From contig JAIKZQ010000019.1 in the NCBI GenBank assembly GCA_024682075.1, forward strand, positions 1 through 64,000: a DNA stretch of 64,000 nt. The letters run 5' to 3'. Both the position numbers and the translations under genes were made by a program. The stretch's first letter is position 1. Every line of letters starts with the position of its first letter. This document shows, piece by piece, positions 32,639-42,169 of this stretch. The notes beneath the pieces are model-generated. The model searched no databases, was not told the origin of the DNA, and was given only the letters and a program-made list of their open reading frames with translations. The DNA is from Lachnospiraceae bacterium. GTDB lineage: Bacteria > Bacillota > Clostridia > Lachnospirales > Lachnospiraceae.

Positions 32639-35600
32639 ATGAATATCAGAAAGCTTCTGACAAGGATATCATCGGCAGCCTTTGCTGTTCTTTTATGCCT
32701 CATGACTCCGCTGGAGAAAGCCGTTGGAGCAGCAGTCCCCGGCTTTGCGGATACAGCCATGGCATCCCACGGACTTCCTGACGGCATTGTTCAGATCGAT
32801 ATCTATACCGCTGCCGATCTTGTGGAACTGTCCGAGAACTGCCATCACGAAGCATGGTCAAGGGACAAATATGTGGTGCTTCAAAATGACATTTCCCTTG
32901 AAGGTTCTGATTTTACCTCAATACCGATCTTTTCCGGCATCTTTAACGGAAACGGACACGTGATAAGCGGATACGGATATGACGGAACGGGATATGTGAC
33001 CGGATTTTTCAGATATGTCACAAATATGGCCACTGTTCAGGGCCTGACTCTGGATGCGGACATCACCGCAGTGTCCGATGGATATGTTACGGGCGCACTG
33101 GCCGGAATAAATGACGGCTATGTCAGAAAATGCACCGTTACCGGAAACGTGAGCGGGATAAGTGCAACAGGCGGCATGATCGGCATTAACGGCCCGGATG
33201 CTCTGGTACTTGACTGCGAGAATAAAGCTCTGGTCAGCGGATTCTATTACACAGGCGGGATCGCAGGAAGAAATTACGGGATCATCAGGAGAGGGATCAA
33301 TTCCGGAGGCATCAACTCCACTCCGGAATGGGCTGCCGAAAACGACGAAAGACAAGTGGATGTCATATCCGAGATGACCGGCGACCTGTCACTCATTTCA
33401 TATCAGTCGGGCATAGACACGGGCGGATTAGCCGGTTTTTCGAGAGGCATCATATTAAGTTCCAGGAACGATGCGGTAGTCGGATATGAGAGAGTCGGAT
33501 ATAACATCGGCGGCATATGCGGAAGACACAGGGGCACTATCTATTCATGTACCAACAACGGAAGAGTATACGGCAAGAAGGATGTCGGAGGCATAGTCGG
33601 ACAGCAGGAGCCTTATATAGAGGTCGACCGCAGCAGGTCGGTATCTGATTCGATCGCACGCATTCATGCACTGTCGAATAAGGCAGCGGAAGATGCGGCA
33701 AGCGCCACTCCGGATATTATCGCCGCAGTCTCGGAATTGCAGCAGGCGTCCGGAAGAGCCATGGATGATGCATCGGCAATGACGGGAGATCTCTCGGAAT
33801 ATCGTCTTGAGGAAGACCGTGACTGGGCGCAGATGATAGAAGACCGTGCTGAAAGCGCCGAAAGAGCTGCCATGGAGTCTCTTGAAAACAGGCTGAACTC
33901 TGTCGTGGACAGAATGCCTTCTTCTGATGATCTTTCCGAGGAAGACCTTGATGACCTGATAGACAGAATGGAAAATGCCGATCTTTCCGATGCGGAGGCT
34001 GAAGCACTTTCCGAGCGCGAAAGAGCAGGAAGGGAAGCGGAAAGCGCCGGGGAAGAAGCTGAGAGAGCTGCCGAAGCCGAGAGGCACGAAAGTGCCGAGG
34101 AACTTAACGGCACGATAAACGGCGGGATCCATTCATGGAATTCGGGGATCGATACGCTGAATGAAAATCTTGATGTGCTGAGCGATGATCTCGGAAGCAT
34201 CAGGAATGCATCGGATCACCTCATTGGGGTGAGCAGTGCATATTCCGCTGAGCTTACTGATGACCTTTCTGCCATAAACGATCAGATAAATGCAACCTAT
34301 GACCTGCTGGGTGACATCATCAGGGGGACTTCGGAAGAGGGAGTGGAGTATCTGTTTTCCGACGTGTCGGAGACGGATATCGCGGGAACTCTTGACGGAA
34401 GATGCGTGGACTGCAGGAACCTCGGAAGCGTGTACGGGGATCTTAATGCAGGCGGCATAGCAGGATGCATGAGCGTGGACACGGAAAACCTTGAGAGCAA
34501 CGCAATCATGGGATTTGATCTTAAGACCGGAGAAGCCTATGCAATATCGAGCATCCTAGAAGGCTGCAGGAATCAGGGACTTGTTGAGGCAAGGACCGAT
34601 TGCGGAGGCGGCATCGTCGGAAAATGTGAACACGGATGTGTGAGGGAAGGCTTCGGATACGGAGGAGTCCGCTCACAGGACGGAGATCATATCGGCGGCA
34701 TAGCCGGATATTCCGAAGGCATCGTGGTCTCATCATATTCCGCATGCACTCTTTCGGGAGATGAATATGTAGGAGGAATCGCAGGTTATGCATCAAGCAT
34801 CAAGAACAGCATATCCATGCCTGTCTTCGGAGATGTCCGCGGGAATTTCGGTGCAATAGCGGGGCAGATACTTCGTGACCCCGAGACCCAGTCTATAAAC
34901 GGAAATGATTTCCATGATAATTCTTATGTCGCGGGAAACTATTACGGGATCGATGACATCAGCTATGACGGCATTGCCGGCGAGATAAGCTATGAGGAAC
35001 TTCTTGCAATGGATGGCATCCCGGGCGAATTTGAGAAGCTCAGGATCATCTTTGTCGCAGACGGTGAGATAGTCGGGATCATTCCCGCGACGTACGGTGA
35101 TGACATGGGCAGGTTTGACCTTCCCGGGATCCCCGATAAGGATGAAAGCTACGGAGTATGGCCGGACCTTGACGGCATGAAAGTAGCGGGCAACATGGTC
35201 GTGGAGGCCGAATATGTATCGCATGTCGCCGTGCTTCGTTCCGATAAGGAATACGAGGATACAGGGAAACCCCTTGCCCTGATGCAGGGACAGTTCAGGA
35301 CGAGCGACAGGCTGTGGGCAGGCATCTGTGACATGAGCTTTGCTCCTTCCGATAACAGTGCCTATACGGATGTCATGGTCTATGACATCAATTTCGCGGA
35401 TCCGGGATATTTTGCGGACGGAACAGCTGCACAGCTCCGCATTTATGTCCCTTACGAAGAATGCCGTGTCTGGAAGAAGACGGGAGACAGCTGGACAGAG
35501 ATTCCGAGCGAGATGGTAGGTACTTATGCCCAGATAACGATGAATGAATCGGGAGCTTTCATAGCGGTCACAAAGACGCCGGACGAAACCCTTAAATATT

Positions 35601-35701
35601 CGGGATATGCACTCATAGCGATCCTGGTCGTGATCTTCCTTGTCATAATCGCAAGACAGGCATCACAGGCTTACGTAAAGAGCCGCAGATCTGTGAAATA
35701 A
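32639..35701 (+). CDS. secreted, membrane-anchored GLUG-repeat protein with central coiled coil
   Basis: Signal peptide after start at 32639; GLUG-like repeats (GGIAGRNYGII, GGIVGQQEP, GGIAGYSEGIV); Glu/Ala-rich middle; C-terminal TM and basic tail. Confidence 0.85.
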   Translation: MNIRKLLTRISSAAFAVLLCLMTPLEKAVGAAVPGFADTAMASHGLPDGIVQIDIYTAADLVELSENCHHEAWSRDKYVVLQNDISLEGSDFTSIPIFSGIFNGNGHVISGYGYDGTGYVTGFFRYVTNMATVQGLTLDADITAVSDGYVTGALAGINDGYVRKCTVTGNVSGISATGGMIGINGPDALVLDCENKALVSGFYYTGGIAGRNYGIIRRGINSGGINSTPEWAAENDERQVDVISEMTGDLSLISYQSGIDTGGLAGFSRGIILSSRNDAVVGYERVGYNIGGICGRHRGTIYSCTNNGRVYGKKDVGGIVGQQEPYIEVDRSRSVSDSIARIHALSNKAAEDAASATPDIIAAVSELQQASGRAMDDASAMTGDLSEYRLEEDRDWAQMIEDRAESAERAAMESLENRLNSVVDRMPSSDDLSEEDLDDLIDRMENADLSDAEAEALSERERAGREAESAGEEAERAAEAERHESAEELNGTINGGIHSWNSGIDTLNENLDVLSDDLGSIRNASDHLIGVSSAYSAELTDDLSAINDQINATYDLLGDIIRGTSEEGVEYLFSDVSETDIAGTLDGRCVDCRNLGSVYGDLNAGGIAGCMSVDTENLESNAIMGFDLKTGEAYAISSILEGCRNQGLVEARTDCGGGIVGKCEHGCVREGFGYGGVRSQDGDHIGGIAGYSEGIVVSSYSACTLSGDEYVGGIAGYASSIKNSISMPVFGDVRGNFGAIAGQILRDPETQSINGNDFHDNSYVAGNYYGIDDISYDGIAGEISYEELLAMDGIPGEFEKLRIIFVADGEIVGIIPATYGDDMGRFDLPGIPDKDESYGVWPDLDGMKVAGNMVVEAEYVSHVAVLRSDKEYEDTGKPLALMQGQFRTSDRLWAGICDMSFAPSDNSAYTDVMVYDINFADPGYFADGTAAQLRIYVPYEECRVWKKTGDSWTEIPSEMVGTYAQITMNESGAFIAVTKTPDETLKYSGYALIAILVVIFLVIIARQASQAYVKSRRSVK

Positions 35702-35749
35702 TGGGCTTTTGAGGTTGCGAAGGGCCATCAATAGTTATAAAATAAAGGG

Positions 35750-35769
35750 CAAGTCCTATCCGGGACTTG
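35750..35769 (+). terminator. small hairpin plus T-rich tract upstream of thrS
   Basis: CAAGTCC-tatcc-GGGACTTG then TTCTTTT. Confidence 0.5.
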
Positions 35770-35824
35770 TTCTTTTAGTTTCAAGCGAATGCCTGCCGGT
35801 AGCAGGACGCGAAAGGAGAAAAAA

Positions 35825-37693
35825 ATGGATCAGGAAATGTTTTTAAGTCTTTATCGTCACTCAATAGCCCACGTTCTGGCTAAAGCGGTCATCGAGATCT
35901 ACGGAAAAGAGAATGTGCAGTATGCCATAGGCCCTCAGATCTCCGACGGCTGCTACTACGATTTCGTTCTTCCCCGTGCGGTCACTGAGGAAGATTATGC
36001 GATCATCGAAGCGAAAATGAACGAGATCATCAAGAGAAAGGAAGACTGGAGAAGAGAAGAGATCTCCAAGCCCGATGCTCTTGAAATGTTCAAGGATCAG
36101 AAATTCAAGACTGAGATCATACAGGATCTTCCCGAAGATGAAAAGCTGACCGTGTATTATACCGGTGATGATTATGTGGATCTTTGCAGAGGACCTCACG
36201 TAGAGAACTCCAGGGACCTCATGGGTGTGGCCTTCAAGGTAAGAAGCGCCTCCTCGGCTTACTGGAGAGGAGACCAGAAGAGGGACGTGATGCAGAGGAT
36301 CTATGTCTATGCATTCCCAGGCAAAGATGAACTCAAGGCTCATCTCAACATGATCAGGGAAGCGATGGAGAGAGATCACAAGAAGCTCGGACCCAAGCTC
36401 GACCTCTTCATGTTCAGTGAATCCGCTCCCGGAATGCCTTACTGGCTTCCCAGAGGATGGAGGCTTTACAGGACTCTTATGGAATTCTGGAGAGAGATCC
36501 ACGACAAGCACGGATATCAGGAGATCAAGACTCCCATAATCAATAACAAGAAGCTCTGGCTCATAAGCGGTCACTGGGCTCACTATGTAAATAATATGTT
36601 CATCGTTCCCGGAGTACTGGGCAACATCGATGCGAAGGCTCAGATTCCCCAGGAAGACGGATCGGTTTCGGAAGTCACTCTCAATCCCGTTTACGATCAG
36701 GAAGTCGACGACACGATGGCTGCAAAGCCCATGAGCTGTCCCAATGCGATGAATGCGTACAAGAGGACCATTCACTCATACAAGGAGCTTCCCATCCGTT
36801 ATAACGAAGTGGGACTTGTCCACCGCAAGGAGAAGTCCGGTCAGATGAACGGTCTGTTCCGTGTTCAGGAATTCCGTCAGGATGATGACCATACCTTTGT
36901 CATGGAATCACAGATCGAGGATGAAATCGCCGACATCATGGAGATCGCCGATCAGATTTATTCTACTTTCGGTGTCACCTACAGGGCAGAGCTCTCCACC
37001 AGACCCGAGGATTTCATGGGCGAGATTGAGACCTGGGACAGGGCAGAGGCTGCTCTTAAGAGAATACTCGACAAGAAATACGGCGATGGCGGATATGAGA
37101 TCAACGAAGGCGACGGCGCATTCTACGGTCCCAAGATTGACCTTCAGATGAAGGATGCGCTCGGAAGAGAATGGCAGTGCGGAACGATCCAGCTCGACTT
37201 CCAGCTTCCTCACAATTTCGGACTTACCTATCAGGATGCGGACGGCGCAATGACTCAGCCCATAGTCATCCACAGGGCTATATTCGGTTCGTTCGAGAGA
37301 TTCATCGGAATCATAATAGAGAACTTCAAGGGTGCATTTCCCTTCTGGATCTCGCCTTATCAGGTGGCTCTCGTTCCCATAAAGCCCGAGCATAATGAGT
37401 TCACCAAGGCACTTCAGGATAAGCTTGAAAATGCCGGTGTCCGTGTCGAGGCAGATTATGCCGACAAGAACATGAACGAGAAGATCAAGTTCTTCAAGAC
37501 GATGAAGGATCCGTACATTGTCGTCATCGGCGACAAGGAAGTGGAGTCCGGAACTCTTTCGATAACCGTAAGAGGCCAGAAGGAACAGCTTCACGACGTT
37601 CCGGCAGATGCATTTGTGGAAGCGTGCAGAAAGCTTAACGCAGGCAGGGATCAGGAACTCGCGACGCAGATTCCGAATCAGGCGGACATTTAA
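35825..37693 (+). CDS. thrS: threonine--tRNA ligase lacking the TGS domain
   Basis: Begins directly in the editing domain (YRHSIAHVLAKAV), class II catalytic core, anticodon-binding domain. Confidence 0.94.
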   Translation: MDQEMFLSLYRHSIAHVLAKAVIEIYGKENVQYAIGPQISDGCYYDFVLPRAVTEEDYAIIEAKMNEIIKRKEDWRREEISKPDALEMFKDQKFKTEIIQDLPEDEKLTVYYTGDDYVDLCRGPHVENSRDLMGVAFKVRSASSAYWRGDQKRDVMQRIYVYAFPGKDELKAHLNMIREAMERDHKKLGPKLDLFMFSESAPGMPYWLPRGWRLYRTLMEFWREIHDKHGYQEIKTPIINNKKLWLISGHWAHYVNNMFIVPGVLGNIDAKAQIPQEDGSVSEVTLNPVYDQEVDDTMAAKPMSCPNAMNAYKRTIHSYKELPIRYNEVGLVHRKEKSGQMNGLFRVQEFRQDDDHTFVMESQIEDEIADIMEIADQIYSTFGVTYRAELSTRPEDFMGEIETWDRAEAALKRILDKKYGDGGYEINEGDGAFYGPKIDLQMKDALGREWQCGTIQLDFQLPHNFGLTYQDADGAMTQPIVIHRAIFGSFERFIGIIIENFKGAFPFWISPYQVALVPIKPEHNEFTKALQDKLENAGVRVEADYADKNMNEKIKFFKTMKDPYIVVIGDKEVESGTLSITVRGQKEQLHDVPADAFVEACRKLNAGRDQELATQIPNQADI

Positions 37694-39985
37694 ATGGCTG
37701 AAACCATTGAATACAAAAGAGGACAGACAATAACCGAAGCAGGCAGCGCCATGACGTCCCTGGGTCTTGTGATCTCGGGACGCGTGGCTGCTGTTTATCC
37801 GGGCGGTGCGATGATGCTCGAAAGAGGCGATGTCATCGGCATAACCGAGGTTGTCAATGAAGTTCATTTCCTCGGGTATAAGACCGTAACGGACACATCC
37901 GTGGTGCCTTATCCCTATTCAAGCATGGATAATCTTGAGAACCTGATGAGTCAGCACATGGACTTTGCAAGGGTCTCTCTTTGTTCCATGTTCAAGCAGA
38001 TCACGGGGCTTCTCGGACAGTGCCAGATATCCGAGATCCATACCAACGATCTGCTGCAGAAACTCGCAAAAGATGTCTCATTCTATGAAGATCTGTGCAG
38101 AAAGCTCCGCATCAAGGCAAAGGAAGTAAGCGGCGTCACGGAGCTTGACACATACATGATCGAAGAATCATCGGATACATGGCTTGCCGATTATTATGCC
38201 GGATTATGCAAGCTTTATCAGTCGGAAACCGGGAAAAACGTCACCTCCGACATTTCCGTCACCATGGGCATGCTCCGAAAAGGCAGCCTTGACGCAAGAA
38301 AGGCATACCAGCTCCTGGACAACTATTATTCCTTCAGACAGGAACTGGGAAGTGTGTATTTCAAGCCTGAAGGAAACGATCTTCATGAATATCTGACTGA
38401 AACATTCTTCAGACTAAAACCCGGAAGTGCCGACAGCATAGAACTGAACTCAATCATAACCAGGATAGGCGAATCGTTCTTTGACGAAGCCGGCCTGGAC
38501 GATCCCGCATATCAAAAGCGTCTTTCCGAATATGAGGAAAAAGCGGGAAAGATAATGGAATCCGCTGCTGAGTCGGAGCAGGCTTCCGATGCCGATGAAT
38601 GGATCATGCCCGAAGAACTTACGGATTCTCTGGATAAGATCACCGCGTTCTGCGGCGCAGAGTCCGAGGAAGTCCAGAACTTCAAGGCGCATATAATGGA
38701 TCTCAGGAATGTTGATGATCCCGAATCGATAGATGATGATGTATCCGATCTGAGAAGGTTCATCACCAAAGAATTCTTCCAGGTCTACAAGATCGCATTT
38801 TTCAGATCCCTTGAGATAAAACCCACGCTTCCCGTACTGATGTTTTTATACTTCGGATTTGTGGACGAGGTCCTTGCGGGCAGGAAGTATACGGCAGTGC
38901 TTTCGGGGATCGCACAGGGATTATCCGGATCACGTGGCGGCGGAATCTATACTTTTTACGACTGGCTTAAGGCAATACACTCCGGCACAAAGGATCCGAG
39001 CCGTGATGAATTCGACACGGATTACAATGACACGATCCATAAGCTTAAGGTCCAGAACAAGATCGATGCCGAGGAAGAGAAGAAAAGACTTGCCGACGGA
39101 AATGCCAAGGCGGTCTTTGAGATGGATAATTTCTTCCGCTCGGCCGACAAGGTGACTTACGGACGTATCACGACATTCTGTCCCGTTTTTCTTGAGAAGA
39201 CCTGCATAAAGGATCCTGCTTCGACCTTGGTTGACAGAGATGTCATATCCGATGCGCTCGACAGGATAAGAAAGGTCGATTACACGGCGTATTACAGGGA
39301 AAGCCTTGACCAGAAGCACATGGACGTGATGGGCAAGGAAACGATACATCTTGAGTACCTGCCCGATTTCATCCTCATGCCCAACATGGGCACAAGAGCG
39401 GTGATGTGGCAGGAGATCGAAGGAAAGCTCCGCAATTCGCCTTCAAGGATGGCGATATCCATATTCCATGCGGAGGACATGCTGAGCACCATGATCAGGC
39501 TCACCGGTGATTTCAGGTGGGAGATGTGCAAGAGAGTCCAGGGTGCAAGATGGAATGACGTGACGGAGCATTCGCTCACAAGCGAGTATTTCGACTATGT
39601 GCAGTTCTATCGCAAGAACAGGGACCTGAGTCCGGAGATCAAGGAAAGGATAAGGACCTCGCTTCAGAGAGCCAAGAACAGTTTCAAGGAAATGTTCATA
39701 AGGGATTACATGCTCTGGGTCCAGTATGAGTCAAACGGTTCTCCCAGACTGAACAAGATAGCCAGACAGATACTGTATAATTACTGCCCGTTCAACAGCG
39801 AGCTGGCCGCCAGAAACAGAACCAATCCCATCTATACCGAGATGATAGACAGGGGTGAGCTTAAGAAAGCTCAGAAGCTTCACAGGCTTGAACAGATGGA
39901 AAAGAAACTGAAGAATTCCGGTCACGCGGTACCGGAGACTCTTACGGAAGAAATCAGCTTCATTTCCGGTAAAGTAAAATTATAA
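37694..39985 (+). CDS. uncharacterised 763-aa protein with cNMP-binding-like N-terminal domain
   Basis: N-terminal YKRGQTITEAGSAMTSLGLVISGRVAAVYPGGAMMLERGDVIG resembles a cNBD jelly roll; remainder not recognised; ATG abuts the thrS stop. Confidence 0.8.
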   Translation: MAETIEYKRGQTITEAGSAMTSLGLVISGRVAAVYPGGAMMLERGDVIGITEVVNEVHFLGYKTVTDTSVVPYPYSSMDNLENLMSQHMDFARVSLCSMFKQITGLLGQCQISEIHTNDLLQKLAKDVSFYEDLCRKLRIKAKEVSGVTELDTYMIEESSDTWLADYYAGLCKLYQSETGKNVTSDISVTMGMLRKGSLDARKAYQLLDNYYSFRQELGSVYFKPEGNDLHEYLTETFFRLKPGSADSIELNSIITRIGESFFDEAGLDDPAYQKRLSEYEEKAGKIMESAAESEQASDADEWIMPEELTDSLDKITAFCGAESEEVQNFKAHIMDLRNVDDPESIDDDVSDLRRFITKEFFQVYKIAFFRSLEIKPTLPVLMFLYFGFVDEVLAGRKYTAVLSGIAQGLSGSRGGGIYTFYDWLKAIHSGTKDPSRDEFDTDYNDTIHKLKVQNKIDAEEEKKRLADGNAKAVFEMDNFFRSADKVTYGRITTFCPVFLEKTCIKDPASTLVDRDVISDALDRIRKVDYTAYYRESLDQKHMDVMGKETIHLEYLPDFILMPNMGTRAVMWQEIEGKLRNSPSRMAISIFHAEDMLSTMIRLTGDFRWEMCKRVQGARWNDVTEHSLTSEYFDYVQFYRKNRDLSPEIKERIRTSLQRAKNSFKEMFIRDYMLWVQYESNGSPRLNKIARQILYNYCPFNSELAARNRTNPIYTEMIDRGELKKAQKLHRLEQMEKKLKNSGHAVPETLTEEISFISGKVKL

Positions 39986-40003
39986 GAAACGGGACGGGAA
40001 AAC

Positions 40004-40231
40004 ATGAATCCTATATCCATGATGCAGGCTGCGGGAAGGATTAAGATCTTTCAGGAGCAGCATCCCAAGGCAATAGCATTTCTTCAATCTTTATCAGAGA
40101 ACGACCTCAGGGAAGGCTCGGTCATCGAGCTGAAGGTGACAACGCCCGAAGGCAGGGAGTCGGTTTCCAATATCAGGCTCACCAAAGATGACATAGAAAC
40201 ATTCAAGATATTAAAAAGCTCAGGAGTCTGA
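40004..40231 (+). CDS. small 75-aa protein of unknown function
   Basis: Tightly packed between the 763-aa protein and moxR-like gene. Confidence 0.75.
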   Translation: MNPISMMQAAGRIKIFQEQHPKAIAFLQSLSENDLREGSVIELKVTTPEGRESVSNIRLTKDDIETFKILKSSGV

Positions 40232-40234
40232 CAC

Positions 40235-41158
40235 ATGAGAACAGATGATGTCATAAACGAAATAGAAAAAGTGGTCCGCGGCAAGAGGCAGGTCATAACC
40301 ATGGTTGTCGCAACCCTTCTTGCGGGCGGACATGTGCTTTTGGAAGACATCCCCGGAGTGGGCAAGACCACGCTGGCCGTTGCACTTTCAAGGGCGCTCG
40401 GACTGGATTTTTCGAGAGTCCAGTTCACGCCGGATGTCGTGCCGGGAGATCTTCTGGGATTCACTTATTATGACCAGAAGACCGGAGAGTTCATCTTCAG
40501 GGAGGGAAGCATATATACCAACCTCTTTCTTGCGGATGAGATAAACAGGACTTCTCCCAAGACACAGTCTGCGCTTCTTGAGGTAATGGAAGAAAGACAT
40601 GCGACCGTCGAGGGAAGAACAAGACAGCTCCCCGATCCTTTCTTCGTCATAGCAACCGAGAATCCGTACGGCTCGAGCGGAACACAAAAGCTTCCCGAGT
40701 CGCAGCTGGACAGATTCATGACCTGCATGACCATGGGATATCCCGATCATGCCAGTGAGGTTGAAGTCCTCATGAACGATTCTCACTCAAGGCTTGATCA
40801 GGTTCAGCCGGTTTTTACAGCCGGTGAGATAGCGGATATCCGGAAACAGATAGAGAACCTGCATGCCGATCCCACACTGTACGATTATATCGTTGCTCTT
40901 TCGGAAAAGACCAGGACTGACGAGAGATTTTCTCTGGGACTGTCTCCGAGAGGAAGCATAGCGCTTTTCAAGGTTTCAAGAGCTCTTGCATATATGAGCG
41001 GACGCACTTTCCTTGCTCCGGAAGACATTCATGCGGCATGGATGAACGTGGCTGCACACAGAGTAAGGCTTTCACCGAGGGGAAGAGCCACGGGGCTTTC
41101 GTGTGAGGAGGTTCTTTCAGAGATCATCCGATCCGTCCCGATCCCCAAGATCAGTTAA
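40235..41158 (+). CDS. MoxR family AAA+ ATPase
   Basis: LLEDIPGVGKTTLA Walker A, NRTSPKTQSALLEVMEE. Confidence 0.96.
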   Translation: MRTDDVINEIEKVVRGKRQVITMVVATLLAGGHVLLEDIPGVGKTTLAVALSRALGLDFSRVQFTPDVVPGDLLGFTYYDQKTGEFIFREGSIYTNLFLADEINRTSPKTQSALLEVMEERHATVEGRTRQLPDPFFVIATENPYGSSGTQKLPESQLDRFMTCMTMGYPDHASEVEVLMNDSHSRLDQVQPVFTAGEIADIRKQIENLHADPTLYDYIVALSEKTRTDERFSLGLSPRGSIALFKVSRALAYMSGRTFLAPEDIHAAWMNVAAHRVRLSPRGRATGLSCEEVLSEIIRSVPIPKIS

Positions 41159-41161
41159 CAG

Positions 41162-42169
41162 ATGACAGAATTTTTCAAAAATCTGATTTATGCGGTTTCA
41201 TATATCATGATGATGGCAGCGGTGCTTGTGATCGCGATTTTTTACAGGCAGCCGCTTGCCTCTGTTCTTTTTGTCTTTCTTATCATTTTGCCCTTCATAT
41301 CCCTGTATGCCGGGAAATACGGTTCAAACAAGATATCCATAACTGCCTCGGCACCGGCCGGACATGTTGAGGAAGGTGATGAATTCAGGATAAGACTTCA
41401 TCTGAAGAATTCTTCCCCGGTTCCGCTTCTCAGGTGCACTCTGAAGTATACGTATTTTAATTCCTACAGGCCCGATGATGAGGATTTTTCGATCACGCTT
41501 GCCGGAGAGAGCTTTGCTTCGGAAACGTTCAATCTGTCTTTCAGGACATCAATGCCCGGTGTCTTTACATTCTCGGCTGATACACTTTTGATCAGCGATC
41601 CGCTCCATTTTCACACTTTCCGCAAAAAAGCCGACATCCATGTCATGATCCCCGTGATGCCGAAAACGGTCGAGATTCCGGATATCGCATTATCCAGGTT
41701 TGAAGGTGAACCCTTCGATGACATAGTCTCGGAAAGCGGAGAACTTACCCGTGACATCAGACAGCTGAGAGAATACAGGGCCGGAGACAGACTGAAGGAT
41801 ATCCACTGGAAAGCCTCAGCCGTTACCGGAGAACTGGTGGTCAAGGAATACGAAAGAAGCGTGGACCTGATGTATCTGCTGCTCCCGGAGATCAGGAAAG
41901 GTGCCGAGGCCGGAGCGCTCAGGAGGTATTATTCACTCGGCAAAAAAATGACAGGTGCGGGGATGGGCTTCAGAACGGCGGTATATAATCCCCAGGACAG
42001 GACATTTTCGTATTTTAATGTCAGCGATGAGACCGGACTCGGAGAAAGCCTTTATGAGATCATGCGAATGGAAGCCGCGGAAGCGGATGTCTATGAAATG
42101 TACCGGGCCCAGAATCCCGGAAGTTACGGCGTGATAAGGATATGTGAAGAAAGCATAATCAGCACATGA
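41162..42169 (+). CDS. DUF58 domain-containing protein
   Basis: REYRAGDRLKDIHWKASAVTGELVVKEYE motif. Confidence 0.93.
   Translation: MTEFFKNLIYAVSYIMMMAAVLVIAIFYRQPLASVLFVFLIILPFISLYAGKYGSNKISITASAPAGHVEEGDEFRIRLHLKNSSPVPLLRCTLKYTYFNSYRPDDEDFSITLAGESFASETFNLSFRTSMPGVFTFSADTLLISDPLHFHTFRKKADIHVMIPVMPKTVEIPDIALSRFEGEPFDDIVSESGELTRDIRQLREYRAGDRLKDIHWKASAVTGELVVKEYERSVDLMYLLLPEIRKGAEAGALRRYYSLGKKMTGAGMGFRTAVYNPQDRTFSYFNVSDETGLGESLYEIMRMEAAEADVYEMYRAQNPGSYGVIRICEESIIST

Noticed and set aside
31075-32787. Minus-strand 570-aa ORF
   Set aside because: Antisense to the MMPL transporter; low-complexity His/Arg-rich translation without domain signal
35701-35824. T-box leader for thrS
   Set aside because: No T-box sequence (AGGGTGGNACCGCG-like) found; only a small hairpin
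36908-37867. Minus-strand 319-aa ORF
   Set aside because: Antisense to thrS
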